Assembly (NCBI RefSeq): GCF_000003815.2
Contig: NC_049986.1
Coordinates: 11,796,706 to 11,860,705, forward strand
Reading direction: 5' to 3'
Origin: Branchiostoma floridae
Taxonomy: Eukaryota; Chordata; Leptocardii; Amphioxiformes; Branchiostomatidae
DNA length: 64,000 nt
The notes below the pieces were generated by a model. The model saw only the letters and a program-made list of their open reading frames with translations, did no database searches and had not been told where the DNA came from. Position numbers and translations under genes: made by a program. Within the stretch, counting starts at the first letter, position 1. Every line of letters begins with the position of its first letter. Below are positions 12,386 to 24,400 of this stretch, in pieces.

Positions 12386-12499
12386 ATGCCGCTGGCTGTA
12401 GATAGTCGCACACGCCGAGTTGAGCAGCATTTACATTTGCATGAGATACAGCCAGGAAGGCGCACGGCACGCCTGAAATACGCCACCAAAGCACAACAA
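12386..12499 (+). other. Candidate 5' exon in a CpG-richer patch (possible first exon of the zinc-finger gene)
   Basis: From ATG 12386 a 38-codon frame (MPLAVDSRTRR..) runs to an excellent donor (CAACAA|GTAAGG, GT at 12500). The patch is more CpG-rich than its surroundings. If it splices to the exon at 18120 the frame ends after about 15 more codons, and no join to the main frame of the zinc-finger gene is possible. It is therefore either an untranslated leader with an upstream ORF or part of an unrelated transcript. Other ATG/donor combinations lie at 11944-11964 and 12820. Confidence 0.3.
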
Positions 12500-15400
12500 G
12501 TAAGGCCAGCACTCACGGTATTCACTTATCTAGGGAATTTTGAAGCTCATTCAAACTTTGTCTAGTGTGGGGCATAGTAGCATGCCATGCCGCTTTAACG
12601 ATAACTCAAAAAAGCATTGTGTTTACAAAGTCGCGACAAAGTAAAGGACTGAACAAACAGTTGACACGTAGTTAGTATTGGTCTTTGTTGTGAAGTTTCC
12701 AACGAAATGTCGGTAAAGCTCAAATTATAGGACTTTCGTCAGTACTTTGACCTCCTTTCATGGAAAATTAGCCGGAGAGCTTGTCAACTGTTGGCCGTGA
12801 AGATCACGTTTCCAACATGGCTGCCACGTCTGAATCTGCTTCAGAGCTGCTGGGAAGTTCAAAAGAGTGTCCGACACCACGCACATGTGAACAGCACTGA
12901 TAAGCATTTGGCACTTATGGTACCCCTGCCAAATAACTGACTTGATGCACAGTTCTAATTGGCAAACAAGCCAACTGACTAAACAAGGGTAACATACTAG
13001 TAATGAAATATTTCTTTGATGACTACACAGTATAGTTGTTGCATAGTTCTTTTAATTTGTTTTTAATGGTGTAGCCTGTAAGAAACTAATGAAAATACAT
13101 TTGCATTGGACAAGTACTGGCCTGTGTGGCAAATGTATGTGAAACAAATTAATTTGTTTTGCAGGAAATTGGTTTTAGATTGAAATTCCACATGCTGTTT
13201 GATAGATTTTCTATGATGTCAACATTGCAATAATGCATGTAACGTTACATATTGTAGCTTGACTAGATTGGTAAAAATTACCAAGTTCCAAGTTTTGTTA
13301 ATATTCCTTCTTTGCATTCCTGTCATTGTAACTTAAAACCTATTGATCGTTATCCTGAGATTGGAATTTTCTAACAGGATCTGTCCACGAGTGTCTGTTA
13401 GATCAATAACACTTGTTTTGTGGATATGAAATGGCACAACAACATAACCTCCTTGGTTAATACAAATGGTTGGAATTGATATGTTATATCCCCAGACATG
13501 AACAGTGTATAAAATTTTTTTATGTAGAATTGTATCTTCACTATCCTTTGCAGTGGTACATATAATTCTTGCATCATCATATGTCAGTTTGCATTAACAG
13601 AAAATGTCATGCTCTACCATAACAGTTATATATTTTTTTAAAGTTTTATGTTTTTCTTAATCTGGTCATGCATCATATAACAGAATATTCAAGGGCAACA
13701 AAGATCATAAAATATTAATATGTAATTTTACCAACTCTCATCAAGGATGTCCTTGCTCTCATAAAGCTCTAGTTTGTTTGTATCAGTTGATTATTTTGAG
13801 CAGCAAAGGACACAAAGTCTATGACAGGCATGTAAATCTTTATAGCATTAATCTGGCTTTCACACATGGTTTTGCATGGTAAATAGTTGTCAGTGATCAT
13901 GTCAATTGGATTTTTGCTTTGTTATGCAAGAATGTTCATGGTGAGGAAAATGCAACAACCAGCTGCAGCATTCTAACACGTTATTGGCGCACTTTGTTTT
14001 TAGCAATCTGGCTTTGCGATGCCATGACAAACTTTAAAATTTGTGAGGATGACAAATTACTGAACTGGCAAGTCATGTTGCTTTTCTATATTACTCCATG
14101 TTAGATACTGTTGAATCTATTTGTCATGAGATTGCTTTGCCTTTTGTTGAGATTCTGTCAGTCACATACTCATCAAGTTTGATTCCAATGAACTCAATGT
14201 TGCTTGTTATCACCCTTTGGGCAGTTTCCTATGCAGGAAAACACTGCTATTTTTTGAGGAACAATATTTAAAAAAAAAATCTTTTCCTATATTTAAGCAT
14301 GGTTTTGAAATTGATTGAAGTTGGAGATCGAGATAAGATGTTGATATTGGCCTGGCTATATTGTCAAAAGAACTTACTAAATTGTTTGAAACAGCTTACA
14401 CAAGTTACAGTTCAAACTGTAGGTAAACAGATTTCTGTCCGAGATTTTTGTTGCCTGATTAATTACCAGTTTCTGGAGAAAAGTTGTCACCCTGCTTGGG
14501 CCCCATGTGATCTCAATAGTAGCCTCTTGATATGGGTCATGTGAATCTTGTGACTCAAGAATGCCAAATAGCAATTGAAAAGGGATGTCTTCAGTGCTCA
14601 ACGTTCTCACTACCATGGTAAAAGCACTATTGTGTTGGCTTGCAGCGTCTTCAGGCCAAACATAGATTTTAAAGCCCATGTTTGCTAAGGTTAGGAGTTT
14701 ATAGGTTATTCTGATTACAGCATGTAGCAACTGTCTGAAACAGTTTAATTTATATTCCACAACCATACAATGTAATATATGCTATTGTCGTGCCAGTGCT
14801 CTGATAACATCAAGTTTATAGTTCTGGCCATGAATGCCTGATCAGGTACAAAAGTGAATAAAACATGAGGGGAAAGTCTCATTCCTAATGTATTTTGTAT
14901 TGAATGTCTGAATGATTTATTCACGTCCATGGAAACTGTTGTATAAGATAGATTTATTGTGGGAAAAATGGGTCCAAACATTGCTAGCAACTTTGATTAC
15001 CAGATGTCTGAAACTCAGAGCATAGCAGCCCATTCAGGTTGTGTATAATATTTATTTGCAATAAACTTATTATTAATATTCATGTATGGTATCCAATACA
15101 GGTGTGAACCCACCTACAGTTAGACAATCATGCTTTATCTAAAAAAAATACATTCTTATCTATCTTTCAGTGATCTCACAATGTAATGATGTACTAGTAG
15201 TGATAAAATGTTAACTTACTCAGTTAAGGTGTGATGTGTAGAATAAAACTATTATAGCATCTATGATTTCAATACTCATATAAAGATTCCATGTAATTTG
15301 TATTTTGGCATTCTGACCTACTTTGCTGAGTGATAGTGGTTTAACTACAGGTAAGTTGTCTGGCGACCTACTTCAGCAGGTTTATGCAGCTTCTGATTGG

Positions 15401-18119
15401 AAACAAATGTCAGCAGCATCCCATTTCATGTAGATTTCATGTCTGCTAAGGCTGGAGAATGCCATACATCCTAAATGGGTAGCTGTGACACCAAGCTTAT
15501 GTAAGCTCACATTTTATCTGTTAATCTCATAAGAATCACTGTCTGAATTAGCAATTTTTCTCCTGCTGAAGCGATTTGGTAGGAACAAAACATGCTTCAA
15601 TTAATTGTGCTATTATTCTATTTTGCATACAATCAGATATAAATGATGTGAACAAATCCTTTGTTCTGGGTGTCCATTGCAGTGTCTATGTGTGTAAACT
15701 GTGTAGGTCATGCCTTATTGAAATTATGACATCCTGCTGGGTTCTGAATGCATTAGAGTCCTGTATTTGAATCCTTTGTACATCTGATTCATACCATACG
15801 CAACATAGACAACTGTGAAAGGTGATAGAAATTAGGACTAAGACCTGATGTGCATACACTCACTCAGTGTATCTAAGGTAAGAAATCTGCTATCAAAAGG
15901 GCATGCCATGCAAGTAATGCAAATGTTATTCTTTGGCATGATAGTCATAACAATAACAAGTATTCCAAGTATCACAGTACAGCTACCTAGTTTTCCACTT
16001 GCAAAATGTATGCTTTGTACCATGTTTATTCTATTGCTATAGCATAAAAAAGTAAGTACATGTACTAGTATTTGAGCTCATCTAATGGCAGCAAAAGTAG
16101 CACGTCCAATTTTAGTAACATAATTCGAATGTGACATTGAATGTTGGCTGGGCACGACTTGTGGCGTTTTATCTGCAAGGACTTATTTGGTTTTGGAATG
16201 CTGTGTATTAAGTGCATAGCATGTGTATGGTCTATGGAGTATATGGAACATTATGTCTGATGTTTCATGGCAACTGGGCCTCCTGGTGTGCATTTTGAAA
16301 CCAAGGCTGCAATGTCCTATATAGAATTGTAATGTGCAAGTCTATTATTGACTAGTTACCAAAAAGGAAATTTGACATTGATTGTCATTGTTTATATGAT
16401 AATTAACTTCCTTGGATTATTGTGGATCCAACAAATTTTGTTCATTGTTTTTGTCTGAGAAAGTATACAACAATATGCATTTTGCTGTGTGGTAAGAGCC
16501 TACATCCTTGAATGTGTAATTGCTTTTGTCATTCAAATTAGTTCATGTCAGTCATGTTTTCCCCATTTTCTTGTAGTACAAAGGATTCCGATTACTTTGT
16601 TGTGGAGGGTTTTAGGGTTGAATTGTTTGAACAACAAAGGCTGTATCCAATGTATTCACATTGAAAGCATGAATGGAAGAAATCCCATATGGAATGTCTG
16701 TGTGTGTCATATTGATTGTGCCGTATTAAGCTATAACATACAATAGAACTGTTTATGACTTGGTATAGAAGAAAGGTTTTTGCATAATTGATGTCATTTC
16801 TGAACCAGGTGGCCAGTGTATAGTTTGAATGTCGTTCTATTCTGTACTATTCTTCGTATTGATTTTTATTTGGCTGATGCAACTTCTGCATAGACTTGGT
16901 CTTCAACATTGGTCTAATATTACATGTAGTTACTTATACAGTGTTTCACTGTTAAGATGGAAGGGCTGATACAAATTTAGGAGCTTGATTTTGTCAGGTT
17001 ATGGAATACTATAGTAGACATGCTGCAAGGAGGCATCTCATGTCTGCAATGTACATGTATTTTGCTTTATCTTGACTATGATGAATTTAAAAAACAGTTT
17101 TATAGGGGGGATTTTTAATTCGTTCATTGTATGTGATCACCGAAACAGTAATGCTTTGGGTGTGTGTGTGTTTTTATTTATGGAGCAATAATGTCAGTAC
17201 CATGGTTTATGGTGATATTTGATATATTGGGGACTGGGGAGGTCTTAGGAAGATGAAGGTGAAGATTGATAATGGGCCTCCTGGTGGCTTTGCAGGGTAC
17301 TACAAGGAAAATTCCCAGTTGATAGTAAAGAAAATTCCATTTTTTGTAACTTTTGTCCTGGGTATCTTGTAATCTTCTAATTTTTATGTGGCAGATACCT
17401 TTGAATGTCGGAAAGAAGTGGTGTAGGTTTGGGCCTCCTAGCTGTTTGTTCTGTAACTGCAGGGGCATTTTTCTTATGGGGATTTTGAGAGGGGTTGACA
17501 TGGTTCAGGCAAAACTATAAACACAATTGTTATGATCAAACTGAAATTCTAGTACCTCCTTGATTATAGCCAGTTTCTGTAAGGGCTTTATCTTACCAAT
17601 ATCAGTTATCAACTGATAACTGTTGCTACGACACCCCATACTGGGCTACTAGTATTGTGACAGTGTTATGACTAATCATTTCAGAAATCTCATTATTCTG
17701 AATAATTTATATGGTCAATATTATGACAAATGTGATTGGTGCTGTTGTTACAGTATATATGTTATCTGCATAATGCATACATTCATCATTTGTAAAGAGG
17801 CAGCTTGTCTATAGCTAGCACTGCCTAGCAGGTATATTGGACAAACTGGCAATATTGGTAAAGGCACTTATCATTCTGGCTTTTCGAGCTCAAGCAGATG
17901 TTGGCATTACATTGTTCCATCATGTTTGGTTTGCTAGCATCATAGAAATATATGCGTCAACTGTTAAAGATAATGATCACAGTCTGACGCCTTTGAAATT
18001 AGATTCTGACATTTGATTTTCTATCCAAATGTCTGCATGAATTTTGTGATCGGAATATGTTCATGTTTGTCATTTAATATTCTTAGTGCTGATTCATGAC
18101 TATGTTCTTTTGTCTCCAG
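12500..18119. other. Long AT-rich interval, probably intron 1 of the zinc-finger gene or intergenic
   Basis: No protein domain, RNA gene or strong repeat structure was found. Open frames are short and have no domain support. Confidence 0.4.
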
Positions 18120-18250
18120 ATACAGTACTTGATGCAGAGGTGGAGTGACAGTAGACGAAGCATCTGAAGACTGATTGTCACATGGCCATCAACCAGGACA
18201 GCTTCAAGTTCAAGGTTTATAGAGCCAGGGAATGTGAAGGTCCACATCTG
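18120..18250 (+). other. 5'UTR exon of the giant zinc-finger gene, with an upstream ORF
   Basis: It is bounded by a strong acceptor (TTTTGTCTCCAG) and donor (CATCTG|GTAAGA). An ATG at 18182 opens a short ORF that, after splicing to 21342, ends at TGA 21357-21359 for a 28-residue peptide. The frame used by the main protein has no ATG in this exon, so the exon is leader sequence. Confidence 0.6.
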
Positions 18251-20004
18251 GTAAGAATGTTGGAATTCTCAAATGTAATTCAGAGGGACACACTAAGAGG
18301 ACATGAAATAAGCTTTCATTCAATCATGAGGAGAAAGAGAATTTTTTTGTACTTTGAAGTACTGTAGATAATGTGATACTGTGATATTATTAAGTTACCA
18401 AAATATTTTATATGGTTAACCTTTACCCTTAACATCTGTTCATGCAGTATTGTTTACTACATGATTGGGATTGTGATTTTGGTCATTGAATTGTAATGTT
18501 AACTTAAGCATCCAAAATAGTGAGAGTATTTATAAAACCATCACACCTTATTATTTGTATGAAATTATAAAAATATGAGGATGACGCAAAAATAATCTGT
18601 AAATATAGATGATTTTTTTCTTTCAGTTACTTCTGTATGACAATAACTGTCAATGTGACTGTACCTTGCTGCAATGGCTCACCTAACAAAGATCTTACAA
18701 AGAAGTACTCTTTAAAGCTCAAATTGAAATGTAATACAGTGCAGGTGGCTGATGAAATACACTGAGACAAGTTCTCCAGTGCCCATGTTATGGAACCATA
18801 TACCCTGGAGCAAGTAATTCCTAATCTGTCTTGCTCTCCAAATAAGTTTGGAATGTCAGAAATGTGTTGTTTTGAAGTCGGTTTATCCTTAGAATGTAAT
18901 ACCACTTAGCTTTCGGAGACAAAAAATATTTCATGTTTCACAAATCTGTCACTATGTTTATTCAAATTTGATCCCTGTTTGTGTTATGCAACTTAATGCC
19001 TTTCTCAGAAAGGATTGTAATTACACATGTTTTTCTTCTCACTGACCTTGCCCCTTTTCCACTTCATGTAATCCATGTGAATGCATGTCTTATTGGACTT
19101 AGACAATACACAGCTGACCTTCAGCTCTGACCTTAGATCACATGTAACTGCTCTTATTATTGACAGTTGGTTGCTCACATGTCTACTATTCTAACAAAGA
19201 TTAACATCTTTCTGGAAAACAATGGGTTCCCACTTCCCAGTGTTACTGTTAGTTGAAAGATGATATTCTGGCCTGAAGTTGAATAAGATTCAGAAACACA
19301 AAATATGTCCAGGACATAACCAGAGACCATCAAAACAAGACGAAGGTCTGGGGAAAACAAAGTCTGCATTGTTAAGTTCTGTCATCATTCTCTTTATTTG
19401 TATAGCACTGCTACTAGTACCCTCACCTCAATTGAACTTTGTAACCTTGCAGCACAAACACTTAATCATTGGACTGTGATTTAAGTACATAATTTTTAGT
19501 GTTGCTATGATTCAGTAGTGACTGGTGATGGCAAACATGGTATGGCTTTACCACAGAAGTATTCCACAACTCTACTGGCAGCACTGGTAGCACTGGTATA
19601 CTTATTCAACTCTTTTTGACTAGTACTACTAGTAGATGGTTCTCCATCAGTGGATTCTGCAAGGTCCTGGTCCTTGTATCCTATCCCTTTATGTAACAAT
19701 TTACATTTAAATTTACCTTTGCAAAAATTAGGTTGTATTTTTGGTTGCGTTTGTTTGTATGTAAACGTGTGTGTGTCTGTGTGCCGACAAGTCTAGATAA
19801 CAATGAGGCCTGGATAGATAGCCAATATCTTATAAGTTATACTTGGTATGCAGGTAGTTCTTGGTGAGACCTCAAAATGATAGAATATGGGCACTCTAGT
19901 GGCTTGTAATGGTGCTGCAGCGGCAATTTCTTTTTTATTTTATTATCTAAACATTAGATACGGTAATCAAATTGGAGTGATAGAGAGCTCTTGTGCATAA
20001 GTGG

Positions 20005-20232
20005 CTTAGGCCTTGTTCACACTCGGTAAAAACTATGCGAATCAATTCACTAAAAAGCTAATTGTGGTTTTCAAGGTCAGTGATTATATAAAGGGCCTGA
20101 TAGAGGAATGTTTTGTAGGGGACCTGACAGTCAGCGACCAGTCTGACATGTTGTTTAGGCCACAGCAAGTGAACCTTTTGTCTCTCTGGTTGTTTGCCAC
20201 GTAGACTTTGCTGAGTGTGAACAGGACCTAAG
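20005..20232. mobile_element. ~228-bp MITE with 22-bp imperfect terminal inverted repeats
   Basis: The left end CTTAGGCCTTGTTCACACTC matches the inverse complement of the right end (GAGTGTGAACAGGACCTAAG) with about three mismatches. It lies in the intron between 18250 and 21342 and has no coding capacity. Confidence 0.6.
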
Positions 20233-20335
20233 AAAACCACATTTTGCTCTACAACTTACAAGCAAATTGATTGGCATAGATTTTACCAAGTGTAAATGGC
20301 ACCCTAGGCATCTTAGGTTTAAGCCCCCTAGAAGC

Positions 20336-20487
20336 TATTCTCCAAGCAGAGGTTGAGTTGCAGAAATATAGTAGTTAAGTCAATATTTTTACCGGCTTGC
20401 TCCTCTCCGTACTGTGGCAGAGGTGAGAGGAGCAAGTCGGTAAAAATCCTGCTATATTTCTGTGACTCAACCTCTGCTTGGAGAATA
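20336..20487. mobile_element. 152-bp hairpin MITE (family A, copy 1)
   Basis: The sequence is almost entirely self-complementary: TATTCTCCAAGCAGAGGTTG at the left, the inverse CAACCTCTGCTTGGAGAATA at the right, and a further inner stem (TTTTTACCG.CTTGCTCCTC). The outer ~17 bp are shared with the element at 60352-60468. Confidence 0.8.
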
Positions 20488-21402
20488 CCTAGAAGCATGG
20501 TCACAAAGTGAAGTCACATGAACCTGATTTATGTTTTAATAAAATAGATAACATCTATAGATGTCTAAACATAGATCCGTCACCATTGTAGACAAAGCTT
20601 GATAATATTATTTTTGAGATCTCTATCTTTTGATCTATTCAGGCTGACACATTCCCAATTGTCAGATTGAACTATAAGATAATAACTGTAATGTTCCTTT
20701 CTCAGTATCAAACCTCTTTTTATTATAATTCTCTTTTATTAACAAAAAGGAGTTGATCTTAAGCTTTGTTTCACTTCTAGTAGTTATGTTTTCCTGGTAG
20801 GGAAAAACATTTTTCTTGCTGATGTGTTCCTTTTTCTTCCTTTGCCAGTTGCCAATCAGAGCTTAGGTCAGATATTAGCTGCTCAGCAAATATGGGCAAG
20901 TTTTCTCGGATACAATACTATAGGGCAAGCCTTATAGTATAGTATTGTGCATGACTAGCTTGACAACAGGCCACAGGGAAAACATTCTGCATTTTCACAA
21001 AAGTGTTACCTTTCTAGCTACAGATTTGTTTTTTAGTAGTTATCACCAATTCGCAAGTTGTGTTTGGTATTGCTAATTATCAACTGGAAGATGTGATAGT
21101 TGTACAGTAGATTGTCACTGAAGTTAAGAACGAAATCTAAAATTTGGATCATTTGGAAAGGTCTCATGCTTCATGTATAAGCTTTGCACCTTATTTAATC
21201 CTCTTTCCTGTTACATTTGGATGATTTGTATTTATTTATTTTGTATAAAGCTTATGTGTGTGATATTCACTTATGGTTGCACCTGCAGTTATTGATTTTC
21301 TGATATGTTTATTTGAAAATCTGATTTCAATTTTCTGGTAGGTTTATTTGGAAACCTGAAAAGTGGAAGGTGACTCCAAACCTGCTCGGGGAGGAGTCCA
21401 GA

Positions 21403-21478
21403 ATGGAAGGTCAGGGGGACTGTACCAATCAGGAGGGAGGGGTGACAGGCAACAATAAGATCAGCACAGAAGACTTGG
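21403..21478 (+). CDS. Zinc-finger gene, coding exon 1 (start)
   Basis: The exon proper starts at 21342 after the acceptor CTGGTAG, and the coding part opens at ATG 21403. It encodes MEGQGDCTNQEGG.. and 25 codons plus one base, ending at G|GTAAGG. The frame joins exactly to the next exon (G+TT ATT ACT CAG). Confidence 0.8.
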
Positions 21479-24400
21479 GTAAGGAAGAATTAACATGTTG
21501 GTCATTATCCTAGTCTTTTAGTGGGAATGGGATTGTTTGTTAATAGTTAATAAGTCTTAACATTCAGTGATTGTGTCATTGTTTAGTGACACATTACAGA
21601 AGAGTTGCAATATGTTATCCTTTTAACTTTTCAAAAGTCATATTTTGGACAATTTGATAGCATAAGATATCCTTTGAACTTAATACTCTGGATATCTTCA
21701 TTTTATTCACTTTGTCTATATTAGATTTGATGTTCAGATTTTCAACAGCTTTTTAGTCTTGTTGTATAACTGCAAGAAATAAGCTTTGTCATAATCTTAT
21801 ATAAGGTGCTCTTTTGTTTCCAGTTATTACTCAGGATTCAGTAGGAGCCGTCTCTGAGTTGGACCAGACCTCTGCTATACAGACAGGCAAAGAGCAGCCT
21901 ACTACTGAAGGTATTGCATCAGTGTCAGCACATAGACCACAAATCAACGAAACCTCTGAAAATAACTTCACCAACATCCAGGATTTGGACAGTCATACCG
22001 TAGAAGAAAGTGCTAAGAGTCAAGACAGTGCTGAGAATCCTCAGTCTCTTAAACTTCATTCTACACCAGACACGGGAGGTGAGGTAATTCCAGGAATTGA
22101 TTCTAGTGGACAGTCAGTGAATGCTATGCTCGCAGAAGGATATGGCAAGCCTACTGCTAGCAGAGACAGCTCCTCTTCCAATGATATAGATAGCAAAGAC
22201 AATGCACTGATTGATGACAAGAAACGTCCGGTAACTGATCCTTACAACATTAGCGAACAAACAACAGACCTGAAGGACATCAGCCAAACAGAACAGATAA
22301 TGCCAAACGATCAAAAGAAATCTGATAATGCTAGCCTGCCACTTGTCCAAGCAAAATGTACTGAAGGGTCTAATCCATATCCTGTGGACTGTGCAAAGGA
22401 TACTCATTGGGGATTGATCCCAAAGCCAATGTCATTTCACAGACCACAATGGTACAATCTTCTGTTAGCGCCAAGGAAAACTTTATGCATTACACAGAAA
22501 CTACAATAGACTGTCATGAAATTGTACTTAATACAGCAACAACAAAAGATGTTACAGAATCAAGTGTAAGTGATGAGGAGGATGGTATCAGGATGGAGTC
22601 AGTACATCAGAGCCCAGCTGAACTAAACAGGAGGGTAGAAGAAAGCTATGAAGCTACAGAAAGTAAAGTGAATGCAGGAGAAATGATTCAGTCAAGCAAG
22701 CAAGATACAACAAGCTCTATAGATCTAGTAGGAGGCAAGAAATCTGTGAAAGGAGATTCTATAGAGCATGATGTGCCTGGGGAACTTATCAACAAAATCA
22801 GTACCAATCTGCAGACGGAGTTGTCAAAACAGACTGTAAACAATCAGCATGAAAGAAGCTACCAACAGGAAGAAAGTTTACCCACTTGCAAGGAGGGCTC
22901 AGAAGAGAATAACAAGGAAGAATGCAAGCAGAATGTAATTGCTGGTGGACAAAATGAAACTGAGGAAGAAGAAACGATGATGTTCTCAGAAAAGGGCATG
23001 ACAGCAGAGGAGCTTGCTGATATCTCAGAGTTTGACTCCACTGTTGAAAACGTGGCAGAAAATGTGACCTTAAACTCAGTGACTGAAGTAGAAACTTCTG
23101 AAGAACAGATGGATAACTTGACTTTTGAAACTGCTACAGAAGATGGGGACCCAGAATCAGCTGAGTCATCGCTAGAGGCCCCGACCTGTCATTTGGACCT
23201 TGGCCTTCCAACCTTAGAGATGCCATTAGGTGAGAATCGCATCAGTGTGTACAGTGATGGGGATGATAGTCAAGAGTCATTGAAAAAAATTGGGCAAGAA
23301 GATGAACTAGACAAAGATGCAGTTCCAAGTGGAAAAGACATTAAAGACAAGAAAGGAGAAGAAAACCTGGAGTCTAGCTGTAAAGAAAATGTGGACATAT
23401 TACATGTACCAGCTTCCAGTACTGAGGCTCCAAATGAAGATGTAAACATGAATTTTGGGACCATTGCAGAAGGTGTAGACTGTAAAGAAGCTACATCAGT
23501 GGCAGAGAGCTTTTTAACAGAGAGCCCTGGAGATAGCAAGAACGAGACTTGCAATTCAAATATGATCACACCATCTGATAGAAATCAGACTAAAGGTGAA
23601 ATGATTGATAATAGTCCAATTGAAGAAAACATTTTTTCATCTGACGAGACTTCAGCTCCCTTAGACTTGACAACAGCAATGAAAGGCGCCAAAGGAAATG
23701 ATCAGGAGGCAAGTTCAGCACCAAGGCCGTATAAGGGGAGATCAATTTGGGATGCTGTGAAACCAATAGAAAACAACCTTCAGAACAAGAAAGAAGCCGT
23801 ATTACAAGAAAAGACAGAAGCGACAGAAATCATCCAGTTCTGGAAAAAGAAATTCCAGTGTAAGTACTGCAGCTATCATGCCCAAAGTGAAGCTGACATC
23901 AAGCATCACACTCAGCAGAAACATGCTAAAACTCGGGAGGAAGAGAAGGGAAATGAACTGCCTGGGGAGAAAGATGGGACAGAAACAGGAAAGGAGGAGA
24001 GAAAGCCTGCTCAACAGGACCAAACATTTTTGAAACTCGTGATCCCTATTGTGAAGAAACAAAAACTCTTCACCAAAGAGAGCAAAGATGAAGAAGGTTG
24101 TGAGGAAGATAAGGAAATACATGAAAAAGACAAGGATGCACTTTCAACAATAGCAGATGCCCATAAGAAAGAGAAAGAGAAAACTGACTGGTACAAATGC
24201 ACACATTGTTCCTATCAGTCCAACTCTGTCAAGGGTCTCTGCGGGCACATGGCTGTTCATGCCAAGAGATTCAAGTGTCAGAAATGTGACTTTGCTGGCA
24301 AAACTGTGAAAGATTTACAGAGGCACATGATCAAGGTCCACAGGAGTTCTAACTCTGACCTATTGGAAGCAAAGAAGAGGAGCCCTGTGAAGAGAGGAGC

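Larger units (their letters stand above)
18251..21341 (+). other. Intron of the zinc-finger gene (5'UTR to first coding exon)
   Basis: It lies between the GTAAGA donor and the CTGGTAG acceptor. It holds the two MITEs at 20005-20232 and 20336-20487 and otherwise nothing I can name. Confidence 0.6.

Noticed and set aside
12145..12525. 126-codon minus-strand frame
   Set aside because: Opposite to a better plus-strand exon candidate. It is Cys/Arg-rich from CpG composition and has no domain.
22374..22509. Programmed -1 ribosomal frameshift in the zinc-finger gene
   Set aside because: No classical slippery heptamer or obvious downstream structure was seen. A lost base at a G run is simpler.
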